Below are positions 45,987-56,556 of a stretch of DNA of 64,000 nt, one piece after another. The translations under genes were made by a program, and so were the position numbers. How positions within the stretch are numbered: the first letter of the stretch is position 1; the number at the start of each line of letters is the position of its first letter. The notes beneath the pieces are model-generated. The model saw nothing but the letters and a program-made list of their open reading frames with translations. It did not search any database and had not been told where the DNA came from. Source of the stretch: Clitopilus passeckerianus (taxonomy: Eukaryota > Basidiomycota > Agaricomycetes > Agaricales > Entolomataceae); assembly GCA_944990035.1 (NCBI GenBank), contig CALYLX010000157.1, forward strand, positions 186,001-250,000, read 5' to 3'.

Positions 45987-48900
45987 ATGGTACCAGTTTT
46001 ACGCAAAACCAGAAATGCGGGACCTTATCCTTTGCGAGCCATCTACTCTCTTCTCCCCATCGCCACCAGCGGTGCTGCTCAGCTTGCCAAACGCGCCACT
46101 GGAACAGATAAAGATGGCAATGAATGCACTTGCAAGCCCGACAAATTCGTTCCAGATGCAAAGCATATCACGTTCGCAGTCCTCATCCCAGTTCTTGTAC
46201 TTGCGTCGGGTCTGTTTGCCGGGTTGACATTGGGCTACATGAGCTTGGACGAAACCCAGCTCAAGGTACTCAGTGTTAGTGGCACTCCGTACGTTTTCAA
46301 CCCTTTTCTCGGCCCCGCTGAATAAGGTCCACTAACATTGTCTATATAGCAAACAAAGAGAGTATGCCCGAAAGATTCAGCCCATTCGAAAGAATGGCCA
46401 TCTTCTCCTTGTCACCCTTTTACTGGCAAACATGATTGTCAACGAAACCCTCCCTGTAATAGCAGATCCAGTCTTGGGAGGTGGCCTTCAAGGCGTCGTC
46501 GCCAGTACAGTCCTCATCGTCATGTGAGTAAACCTTTCACCTTGAGACTTCATTTTTGTGTTGTGCAAATGCTGGATTGTACCCTATTCCACGCCACCAC
46601 CATTACATTTACGTACTACAATTTCCTGGACCCTGTTACATCTTTCTGGGGTACTGTAGTTTCATGGTAGCATGTCGTTGTACAACCAACACGCTGAAAA
46701 CGTGTCCCGTATTTACGGGTGACGTCACGCGTAAGGTCGTCTTGCGCGACTGACTTGGCTGATCGACGTCCTACTTGGCGGCTCCCTCTGTATTTCGTCC
46801 TCCCTAGTTTTGTCTCTTGGCAATACCGAACCAGGTTACTGATCTGCTTTCTTTCTGCACAGCTTCTCGGAGATCATTCCCCAGTCGTTATTTACTCGAC
46901 ATGGTCTCTATCTCGGCGCCAAGATGGCTGGGTTTACACAAATTCTGATTTATGTCATGGTATATGCTTGCCTCTTCCCCAGTTCCCAATTCAACTAAAC
47001 TAATATTTGCTTTGTAGGGTGTTCTTGCATGGCCTGTAGCCAAATTATTGGAGTTTGTCCTTGGACAACACCATGGAATTATCTACCGCCGTTCTGAGCT
47101 CAAGGAGTTGATCGCCATGCACTCCAACCAAGGCACTCACGGTGGTGATCTCAAAAGAGACACTGTAACCATCATCGGTGCTACTTTGGACTTGCAAGAA
47201 AAAGTCGTCACACAGGTATATGCGAGCATGGTTACCTCTTCACTTCATTTCCTCTGACCCCAATTTGTCAAGGCTATGACTCCCATCGAGAATGTTTTCA
47301 TGTTATCTATCAATTCCAAGCTGGATTATGAAACGCTGAAGAAAATCACCGACACCGGTCATAGTCGTGTTCCTGTCTACGAAGAAGTCGACGTCGCGGT
47401 CACCGAACTGGGTGGAACCACCGATGGTACCAGTAAGGAACGTACGAAGAAACTGAAGAAGATCCTTGGTATCCTCTTGGTCAAGCAATGTCTTTTACTT
47501 GATCCCAAAGGTAAATAACGCCTTTACCCCTCTCTGTCTGATTTGACACTTACATGTCTTTCGTTCCCTAGATGCTACCCCTCTTCGCAAGATCCCTCTT
47601 AACAAGGTCCCCTTCGTTCCAAATAATGAACCACTCCTCGGCATCCTAGACAGGTTCCAAGAAGGTCGCAGTCACATGGCCATCGTCAGCCGTTTCAGTG
47701 TAGAAAAGGCCGCCAGTGTCAAGAAAGCCGTCAAACGTGGCCTGACACAGCGTCTCCGCGAACGCGTCGGTATCGCAGATTCAGATTCAAGTGACTCAGA
47801 GGATGAGAAATCCAGCAAACGGAGTTCCAGGGACAGCGAAGATCTTACTTTGAACGAGAAGTACGAAACGAAGGACGGCTCAGAAGGCAATTCCCCGCGC
47901 ATATCTGGACTTAAACCCAAGAAGAAAGGGTTTAAGGCTAGGATGCTCAGGCGTCGTTCTTCGAAGGACTCTAAATCAGACAAGGACATTGAACTCGGTG
48001 AGGTCGATGCAGAGCAACGCACTGCTGGTGCTGAGAATGGGAAGAAAAAGACTGCGTTTGCGCTGCCTAAGGCAGCTGCTAATATGGCTTCGATGACCCA
48101 CCTCGAGCAGAGCATGCCTGCTGATGCTGTTTTGGCTAAGGAAGGCGCAAATGAGGTCGGTCCAATCATTCGATCTACGATACAACCATCTGACTCTTTT
48201 ATAGTTCTTGAAAAACTTCGACCCCGCCGTTATGCCCCTTGGTATTATCACTCTTGAGGACGTACTCGAGGAGTTAATCGGTGAAGAAATCTACGACGAG
48301 TTCGATCCTCAAGGTGCCCATGGTGACCCGTATGAACTGCCCCCTGAGGTCAAGGTCGTCGACCACGCCGCGGAAGATACCACTGCCCTACCGGTTGTCA
48401 AGCCTGCTCCCCAGTTGCATACACCCACTGCTAGGAAAGCTTTCGGGGGTCTAGGCATCTTCCGTCCTCGTAGTGCTCCTCCCGTCCAGCGTGATGGCCA
48501 ATCTGTCGTAGCACCCGTTTCGGAGAGGGCTCCTGTTCTTCCTCAGATTCCTTCAACCGATAACGAGAAGCAAGATCCTATTGGAGAGACCGACCTAGTT
48601 GAGCCTCCAGCAGCCCCGACCCCTGCTTCTACGCCTGCCCTCGCTCCTGGACAAACCACCACAGCCATCCCGACTTTAGGTGCCTTGTCACCTCCCAACT
48701 TGAACTTGGGTTCGTTGCCAAGTGGCCAGAAGACTCCCCTCGGACCCATCCCAATCGAAGCTGTTCTCGCCAGCCGTGGTAGGCGACTTACGTCTGGGGC
48801 CCAGGGAACGTCTAGGGGCGCAAGTCCTGTCACCACACCTGGCGCTGCTGGGGGCTCAAGACCTGGAGCTGGACCGGAAGTGATTGCACTCACCAGGAGT

Positions 48901-49020
48901 AGTTCTATGGCCAAGGGGAAGTTCAAGAGCAGCCCGTTGAGCCCGTTGACTGTTAGTGATGGTGGGGCTGAGAAGGATCATGACGCTGGCAAGGGGAAGG
49001 ATGGGGAGGATGGGGAATGA
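45987..49020 (+). CDS. CNNM/MAM3-family membrane transporter with DUF21 and CBS domains
   Basis: Seven exons (45987-46288, 46350-46523, 46863-46959, 47018-47215, 47273-47510, 47572-48155, 48205-49020) give 802 residues. The DUF21 membrane domain shows LASGLFAGLTLGYMSLDETQ, LLVTLLLANMIVNETLPVIA, FSEIIPQSLFTRHGL and ILIYVM...GVLAWPVAKLL. The CBS pair includes AMTPIENVFML, GHSRVPVYEE and GIITLEDVLEELIGEEIYDE, with a long charged insert between the two CBS halves as in yeast Mam3. The C-terminus is a Pro/Ser/Thr-rich tail. The family handles magnesium and other divalent metals at vacuolar or plasma membranes. The 339-nt second intron is unusually long for this window. Confidence 0.9.
46706..46727. 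promoter_or_regulatory. Palindromic hairpin and CRE-like site inside the long intron
   Basis: CCCGTATTTACGGG is a perfect inverted repeat and is directly followed by TGACGTCA, the palindromic consensus of CREB/ATF-type bZIP factors. Both sit in the 339-nt intron of the MAM3-type gene. Function is inferred only from sequence. Confidence 0.35.
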
Positions 49021-49664
49021 CTCGGTGAAGGAAGAGATGCGGAATTCAGATGATCATACCCGATGTCGTGAAGGAGGATGGTGAGGGATATATGACTTTT
49101 TTGTATTCTTGTAACGGGATTTTTGGACGCATTTTGGTGCCCCAGTGTACTTTTACTCGAGTATTTTCGATCTTCACAAACAATTTTCTTTAACTTGTTC
49201 TGCCTTCGTATCACTTTGTTACTTTTGAATGCTATTGACTTTTGAGTTGGTTTATTCTTCCTTAGTGAACTGAGCGAACGAGGAGTATTCCTGCGAGAAG
49301 TCCGAGGAACCTGCCAGTGATGCATTGATGGTGGTGGTGGGTGGTGTTCGTGCTTTCAGTGCATAGACTCCTTTCTCACCGCGCCCATGTAGTTATTGGT
49401 TCAACTCTTGCTAAACTGAAGGAGGTTGATCCACCATTGATAAGATCATCAAATACTTGACGAAGTCTATTTTGTGGCTTAGATGAAGGACCTACTTTCA
49501 ACCCCTTTACACAGATAGCTGTGAAGGTTGGATCACTGCCAACTCTTTTCGCTCAAACCGCCGATCTCGGGAACCTGCAGGGAACTGAAATGGCAATGGG
49601 ACGCTTTTCTTTGCAGAGATAAATAGAAGGGACCCGACTAGTAGTCTGGGTTCAACGTCTTCAC
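49021..49664. other. Intergenic region upstream of the left receptor
   Basis: 644 bp holding the 3' UTR of the MAM3-type gene and the receptor promoter. I looked for a short pheromone precursor ending in a CaaX box on both strands and found none. No repeat was seen. Confidence 0.4.
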
Positions 49665-51002
49665 ATGATCCTAGTGACGATGTGGGCCCACTACAACCAA
49701 TTGTACTCCGCTTTTTCATTCATAGGCTTTATCCTCTGCTGCATTCCAGTCCCTTGGCATCTTCAAGGTGAGCCACCTCCAATATTATCCTTAAGATATA
49801 CTGATCCAACTACCTAGCTTGGAATGCAGGGACATGCCTATACATGTTCTGGACCGGCCTCGCCTGCCTTAACCAGTTTATCAACTCAATAATCTGGAAT
49901 GCAAATACCATTGACTGGGCACCGGTCTGTTGCGACATCTGTAGGTGTAAAGCGTGGCCCTCTAGGTTCGTCCAGGCTCTGAAGAAATGCTAGCTTCTCG
50001 GATTCTTGTTGCGGTTTCCATTACCATTCCAACGGCGGGTCTGCTCATCAACCGTCGACTATGGCTCATGACCAGGATCCAAGTTGTCAATTCTAGTAAA
50101 TCAGAGAAACGCGGCGATGCTCTTATTGAGGTGGGTATCGGAATCGGGGTGCCTTGAGTGCTCATGGTCTTGTGTAAGTTGTACAAAATCCTGAAAGCGT
50201 TGCCGAAGTTGATTGTCATATTTCACTATCATAGATTACGTCGGGGAAGGTCGTCGTTATGACATATGGGAAGACCTTGGATGTTTAACGGGCATCTATC
50301 CAACACCTGTTGCACTCGCCATTATCGTAGGGCCACCCATCCTCGTTTCCTTGACCTCTCTGGTGTTCGTGGGTAGGTAGCAAAACTTGTTTCGCACCCG
50401 AAGGTATTTGAATTTGTAACAATTCTCTTCCAGCTCTTGCTATCAGATCACTTGCTCAGAAGCGTAAGGTCCTCAAGGAGCTCCTTTCCGAATATCCCGA
50501 ATGCAGCACCAACCGCTATGTTCGCCTTATGGCCCTCGCAGGTACTGAAGCATTGCTTTCCACGCCCTGTACTGTCATTACGCTTGGCCTGAACTTGGTG
50601 GCTCTTCGTGGCATCCTCCCCCCGTGGAGAGGCTGGGCAGATACCCATCAGAACTTCTCCCGAATTTTCCAGGTACCAGCAGCGGTCTGGCGTGATGGAG
50701 GAATAACCGCAGGTTTGGCTGAATTTTCTCGGTGGATCGTGGTTTTCTGCGCCTTCCTGTTCTTCGGCTTCTTCGGCTTCGCGCAGGAGGCGAGGAAGAA
50801 CTACCGAGCTGTTTTTGGCTGCATCTTGGATCATACGAGGAGACTTCGGCGACGTGCTCTTGGCGTTGAAATTCCTGCTGTAAACCAGTAAGTATTGTCA
50901 CTGAATATTGCAACTTGAATTGATTGGATCCATGACACAAGCAACACCTCGAAGGAGATCCCAGAACCCAGAAACAGAAGCCTTTCGATAGAGGTGGCTT
51001 AG
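49665..51002 (+). pseudogene. STE3-type pheromone receptor, interrupted by an in-frame TGA
   Basis: Six exons (49665-49767, 49818-49940, 49994-50173, 50235-50372, 50434-50887, 50942-51002) fit a 352-codon STE3-type seven-helix G-protein-coupled receptor. Seen: AFSFIGFILCCIPVPWHLQ, WTGLACLNQFINSIIWN, LLINRRLW, RRYDIWEDLGC, RLMALAGTEALLST, GWADTHQNFSRI and FFGFFGFAQEARKNYR. Codon 130 (50155-50157) is TGA within IGIGVP-stop-VLMVL, where the sister receptor has GAGLPLVFGVL. The exon carrying it is 180 nt with the same phases as in the sister gene, so it is not an intron error. PVWCDI of the sister reads PVCCDI. No alternative splice that I could find removes the stop. It may be a young pseudogene, a readthrough gene or an assembly error. 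Confidence 0.82.
50155..50157 (+). other. In-frame stop codon in the left receptor
   Basis: The TGA is the 130th codon of the spliced frame: 387 coding bases precede it, an exact multiple of three. It lies in a transmembrane helix conserved with the sister receptor. Confidence 0.8.
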
Positions 51003-51740
51003 GAACATCTCGTTGGAGTACTATCATATGTTTGCCTTTTTTGCCTTTATCTGATTTTCTGCTTGCGCTTGATGATCTTTTTGGTGCACAAGAGTTCGCC
51101 CTTTTAGATATTCCAAGTACCCAAAGCCTTTCACATACCCAAGTTATCAGCAGCAAGCATTGCTTGGCAGGAGGTCGTGTCACAAAGAGTGGAAAGTGCA
51201 CGTCAGAACTAACATCAAAAGTGCCACCATCTTTGCCTGATGTTATTGAGAGGTGTATGAACAAGCCACAAGGCTGGAATTTGTGCACGTATAATGGTGT
51301 GAAATGAATAGAGTTCTCCATGAGCAAATCATAATCCAGCTCTGAGTTGAGATGAGATAATTTGCGTATGGGTCGTATCTCGTTTGAATGGTATTCGTTG
51401 GCATGTTACGGTAAGTTGTCTACCTTTTCGCCCAATTTTCCTGCCACCACGTCGGAAACGGCAATGGTTGCTGATCATCTCATCGTCATTACCGGACCGA
51501 ACTTCCGCCCAGGCTGATAAACTGTGGCCTCCAAGGTCATCGACTTGCCCTCGTCCTTCCATCATCGACGACTATCACTGTACATTCGGTCTCATTCTAT
51601 GCTGGATATAAACTGTTAAAAACATCTATGTCCTGAAACTCTGTCATTTGGCTTCTCCAACGATAATCCTCACTCGTGATTAGAACAACCACACGTATCA
51701 ACTTCCGAGGCGCAGCTTCAATCTCTAATAACCTCAAACG
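51003..51740. other. Spacer between the left receptor and phospholipase C
   Basis: 738 bp with the receptor 3' flank and the PLC promoter. A 249-codon minus-strand frame (50578-51327) crosses it, but it is antisense to the receptor and has low-complexity composition. No pheromone precursor was found. Confidence 0.4.
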
Positions 51741-54063
51741 ATGGAACGGAACGACTACTCAAAGAATCAGGATGATTCTCTTAATTTGGCCGCACATCAG
51801 AAGAACCCTGTCCGGGAGCCCAGGCTAAGCACCTCAATGAAAGACTTTATCGCCACCACCTTGAATGATGTGCGTCCGGAGTTCCCAATACGCTCTCCGT
51901 TTCATATGACTCCACCTGTTCTGAACTTGACTATGTACAGACGCCTGAAGAAATTCTCAAGAAACCGGTCCTCACCATTCCTTTAGATGAGGAACAGCTG
52001 GATGATAACTACCCCTTGACACATTACTTTATCTCGTACGTCTCTCGTCAAGCTTACGGCGCTAGTATCGTCGCGACTGAATCTGATCTTTCCTCAGATC
52101 CTCTCACAACACCTATCTCCTCAGCCGACAGCTTCTTGGTGTATCTTCAGTTGCAGCATACACCAATATCCTGCTCCGTGGCTGCGCCTGCGTCGAAATC
52201 GACCTCTGGTGGCGTTCTTCCTCAGCCACCCCAACTCACCCAGAATCTGGACTGGTCGTAACACACGGTTACACCCTCTCCTCCTCCGTAAGCTTTCTCT
52301 CAGTATGCAAAGCCATTGCATCCGCCGCACTTACCCTCCAAACTCGATACCCTCCCCCCGGGCCAGCGTTTCCTCCCATTCTGATTAGTTTGGAGAATCA
52401 CGTACCGGCGGGGAAGCAGGAGTATGTCATCGATGTATTGAAGCGAGAGCTAGGGGAGTGGCTGGTCGTGGGGAAATTGGATGGGGTAGACGATGAAGAG
52501 GGGAGAGTGAAATTGAGGGATTTCAGAGGAAGAGTGGTAGTTATGGTTGAGTATCATCCCGGGGATGCGGTTGTGGCAGCAACGGTGGATAAGGGTGTGG
52601 AAGGCCTTAGAGAGGTGAGGGAACGTGTAAGGAGGAGCAGGAAGCGGTCAGGTTCCTCGAGCTCTAGTTCTAGCTCCAGCTCTTCCAGTGATAGTTCTGT
52701 TGAGTTGTCTTCTGGAGGAGCTTCTGATGTCCCGGAAACGGAATGGGACTCAGATGCGGAGATCGAGTTGTCCTCTGGCTCCAGCGACGAAGGAGAACGG
52801 GAGGGCGAGACCCATGGGACAACGTGGCCGATTCATCGCAAGAAAAAGTCAGAGGGAGATGGGAAAGGGAAGAAGAAGAAAGCCCCTCATCCGAAGATTA
52901 CACAAGCATTGGCCGAACTTGGTTACTATTGTAGGAGTATGAAGCCTGGGGAGGGGTGGTGGGAGAAGTGTGAGTGTTTTCGTTCGTTAACCCGCTCGTC
53001 TGGAACATGGTGTTAACTCGAAGCTATCCGATCTAGATATCCACGACCCGAAACACATCCTCATCAACATCTCCGAATCCAAACACGAGCCTCTTCTTTC
53101 TCTCCCTCCTCTCAACACAGCTACTACGGGGTCTTACCGGGCACGCGCAAGCCTAACACCCCTACAATCCCACTCTTTAACCCATCTCCGACGCGTCTAC
53201 CCGAGGGGGACCCGTATCCGGTCGGGAAACATGCTACCCTCTAAGTATTGGAGGAGTGGGACTCAAGTCGTCGGTGTCAACTGGCAGAAGTGTGACGCTG
53301 GAGGTGCTATTGGTGGTGCATTGTTTGCCGTCGACGTCAATGGAGGCAGGCATGCACGCTCTGCGGAGGCAGAGGAAGGGGAGAAAAAGGCGATTGGGAT
53401 TGAATCACTAGCCGACACTCCACCTATTCTACCCTCTGAATATGGTCGGTCGTACGTGCTCAAACCTGCTTGGCTCCGTGGAGGCGGAGAAGAGGATAAA
53501 CATAGAGTGAGAACGATAAAGGTGGTAGTTTGGGGTGGTGCAGGAAGTGAGTTCTTTTGATCATAAGATTGCGATTACAACTGACCCCGATTTTTGCGTA
53601 CTGTTCAGTAATCCCACCGGAAGGGTACGAAGCCAAAGAAGGCGAGGGCAAGCAAGGAAAAGAGTTTGGTGTATATCTCCATGCTGAACTGCACTGTGCT
53701 CGACCCTCGGCACATACACTCGGTAGTCTGAGCCCAGATCAAGTCCTCGAAACCAATTCAAGCACCGTCAAGACGCGCGAGAACGAACCTTCGGTGGGGT
53801 GCGACTTTGTGTTCAACTCCGAACAAGATAAAGGAAGAAATGAGTGGGCATGGGAATACCTAGAGGACGGACTTGCGTTCTTGAGGATTGCGGTATACAG
53901 AGATGAGAGGTGGGGCCGAGATGACCTGTTGGGGTGGTTCTGTGCGAGGACAGTCTACTTACCTCAAGGGGCTGGAGGGTGGCGAATTGTGAGATTGATG
54001 GACGAGGAAGGGAGGTATTTTGGTGGAAGTTTGTTGGTTAGGTTTGAGTTTATCGATCTCTAG
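51741..54063 (+). CDS. Phosphoinositide-specific phospholipase C, compact form
   Basis: Exons 51741-51869, 51941-52035, 52098-52969, 53037-53546 and 53609-54063 give 686 residues. The enzyme cleaves PIP2 into diacylglycerol and IP3. The X domain shows PLTHYFISSSHNTYLLSRQ with the first catalytic His, CVEIDLWW, a second His in VVTHGYTL, and ISLENH. A Ser/Asp-rich linker (about residues 285-350) is followed by the Y domain with RRVYPRGTRIRSGNMLPSKY and VVGVNWQ, and a C2 domain near the end (FLRIAVYRDERWGRDDLLGW). Only about 75 residues precede X, so there is no room for the PH domain and EF-hands of delta-type PLCs. It lies between two pheromone receptors; a signalling link is inference. Confidence 0.9.
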
Positions 54064-54111
54064 AGAGACACATATTGGAATCGTGATTTGGTTGGTTACG
54101 AGTATACACTG

Positions 54112-56280
54112 TCAGGTATATAGAGGGTATAGCCCATTGAGCATCACACGATCATGTTGGGGCCAAATTGGCCTTGAACTTCCGACATCTTTCGGCCACC
54201 TGATATCCTTTGATAGTCCGATAGGGTATCTCGCAAACAACACCTTCCCATGCCTAACCAACTCATCAAATCTCTTCAGGAGCTCCTGTTTGTTCTGGAA
54301 CGACTTCTGTAGGTCTTCCGGCAGGTTCTCATTACGAATATCATACCACCCTGCCCAATCCAAATCGATAAGTTTGGCCTTTCCGTCAGACTCAAAGAGT
54401 ACATTTGGTTCCCGCAGGTCGCCAAGGACATAGCCGTTAGAATGTAGCTTCAGAAGAATCGAGTCGAGTTCCTGGCGCGTCACTGGTACTGGAGGCGGAG
54501 GGCCTTCTTGAATGAAATCCATCACGACCATCCTCATATTCGGGGCGACAGATGGTCCGGAAGTAACATGGGCAGAGGTTGAGGCTAATTCTTCAAATAA
54601 CTCCTCGACTGTGGTGGACACGTTGCCGCGGTAGATGGCATCTTTGGGAGGGGCCCCATAATATCGAAGTCGAGGTGCATGGCCCTCCCTTGCGAGAAAT
54701 TCATGTACCTCTGGGCTGTATCGATCCACGAATTTAACCACAACCAGATCCCGGGGTTGGGACTCGATTTCAGCCAAGTAAACCACGCATCTTGGATCAT
54801 CTTCCAACTTTTTCAAATACTTGAACTTCACAACATGACCAGAGTCGCCGTCGAGGAAGCAATTCGGGTATGGATAATTCCGAGGGTGGGGGTGGTTTAA
54901 TCGAAATGGTGCGATGGTGAAGTCAGATGTAGTCGTTTCGTAGAAATGGCGAAGATCCCGGAGACTGTTCGACAGCGCCTGAAACACCCTCGCAACACGA
55001 TGTACCCGATTATCTTCATGAGTTGAAGAGAGTCCAAGCCAGATCATATCTGTCAGCCGTTGTATAATGACACATTCTGTAAAAACAGCTCCAAGGATTA
55101 CAATCCATGATCCACCGCCTGCAATCAAGAAAGTGGGGCAGCAGCATTTTTCTCGAACTAGTTTTCGCTGTAATGTCAATGTAATGAGAATGCATATATC
55201 GAATTTATTCAGAAGGAATAGGCTCACAATTTCATAGGCCCAAATATTCATCACCGAGCATCCCACTTGTAGATCAGAATTGCCGTCACCAAGCATACAC
55301 TTGATTTCGCCCAGTAATAGTGGATAGTTAACGCCTTCAAACTCGAACGTAGCTGAAAGCCCACCGGGAGTGCTTCGATTCGTGTTGATATCTTCGCTGA
55401 TATTTTGCTCTAAGATCTTTCCGAGATGGCTTCCAAATTCTTGCGTGTGATCTATGCCCAGGTTTATAGTGCCAGAGTATGACATCAACGCCATCACATC
55501 CTTGAGTAGGTCTTCGGGAAGCTGTATCATTAGCCTGCCGTGCAAACTCCCGAAAGATAGGGTGAAATATTTGTATAGGTGGAGCGATCGTAGTAACGTT
55601 GCCAGTGGGAGCATGCAGACCGTCGTATATGGCTTCATCCACTTTTCCTTGCAGTTCGGCGTATTCTGTGGGTTCGGCCAAGAGAGATGGAGACATAGAC
55701 TTCGGCGCGACCGCCTTGCAGTACTCTGCTGCACAATGTCAGGAGCCTTTAGATGATATGGGTCACGCAACTCGCGGAGATTTTCCCGAAGTGCACCAAC
55801 CTCGTCGTGGTCTTCAGTCTCAGACGGCCACTTGAAATGGCCGAACTCGGCTTTTACAACAATGTGAATCTGGTTGAGGTCTGTTCCGCTGGCAAGCAAT
55901 TCACTTAAAGCCTTGGTTAGTGCAAGGCGATCGCAAAAAATTGCAGGATATGTAAGTTTTTTCCTCCATTCAAGTCTCTCCGTAATAGAGAACATCTGTG
56001 GTTCACGGGGCTGAAGCACGGTGTCAGATGGGCAATGCTATGCAAACCCAAATCTGCCACTCACGGTGAAGAATTCGATTGTATCCTTATCCCTATCCTC
56101 GACTGTATATCCTAAAAGCTTGGAGAGATCCTTTTGAAGTGGTAGAATAATGTCCTGAACCATGGCATCCGGAATCTCGGGTAGGCGAAGCCGGAAACAT
56201 ATCTCTTCAGACAGTGGCAAGTCCTTGGCGAGAACAACGTTAAGGGAAAATTTCCAGAATTTGGCTCTGTCCTGTTCCAT
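54112..56280 (-). CDS. Mushroom-type kinase-like protein with divergent catalytic loop
   Basis: Exon 1 starts at 56280 (MEQDRAKFWKFSLNVVLAKD) and joins across a 51-nt intron, ending ...EFFT-PREPQMFSITERL. The N-terminal 300 residues resemble a domain common in agaric proteins with kinase-like ends (family knowledge). The C-terminal part has a kinase-like fold signature: VVYLAEIE, a Lys in LVVVKFVDRY, the catalytic-loop equivalent GYVLGDLREPN and the metal-loop equivalent AKLIDLDWAGW. The HRD and DFG motifs are thus altered to LGD and DLD, as in fungal-specific and aminoglycoside-type kinases. Between about 55700 and 55530 the protein-like frame appears to be a different one (TEYAELQGKVDEAIYDG), so a very short intron or indels may be present. 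The 3' end is 49 bp from the convergent PLC gene. Confidence 0.72.
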
Positions 56281-56556
56281 GAGGGGTCGTCGTTCGGAGG
56301 CTAGGCAGGGTCGCTGGTACCTCTTGTGTATATTATTGGTATCTAGTATCTGTATCCTTCGTCACGCGTCACAACACTGACTCTGGTGTATCATATGATC
56401 GTTCTACTTTTTTTTTCTCATACAGGACAGAATAACTTCAATCTCGAGCTAAGTGGAGACGAGATCTGTCCGTCGGGATTTATTCAGATTGCATATCATG
56501 GACATAGAATGGAATGATGATCTGGCTAGCAACGTGCAAATTGCATGCAACTCCAT

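Noticed and set aside
50578..51327. 249-codon minus-strand ORF
   Set aside because: It is antisense to the last exons of the left receptor, has low-complexity Ser/Arg composition and shows no motif.
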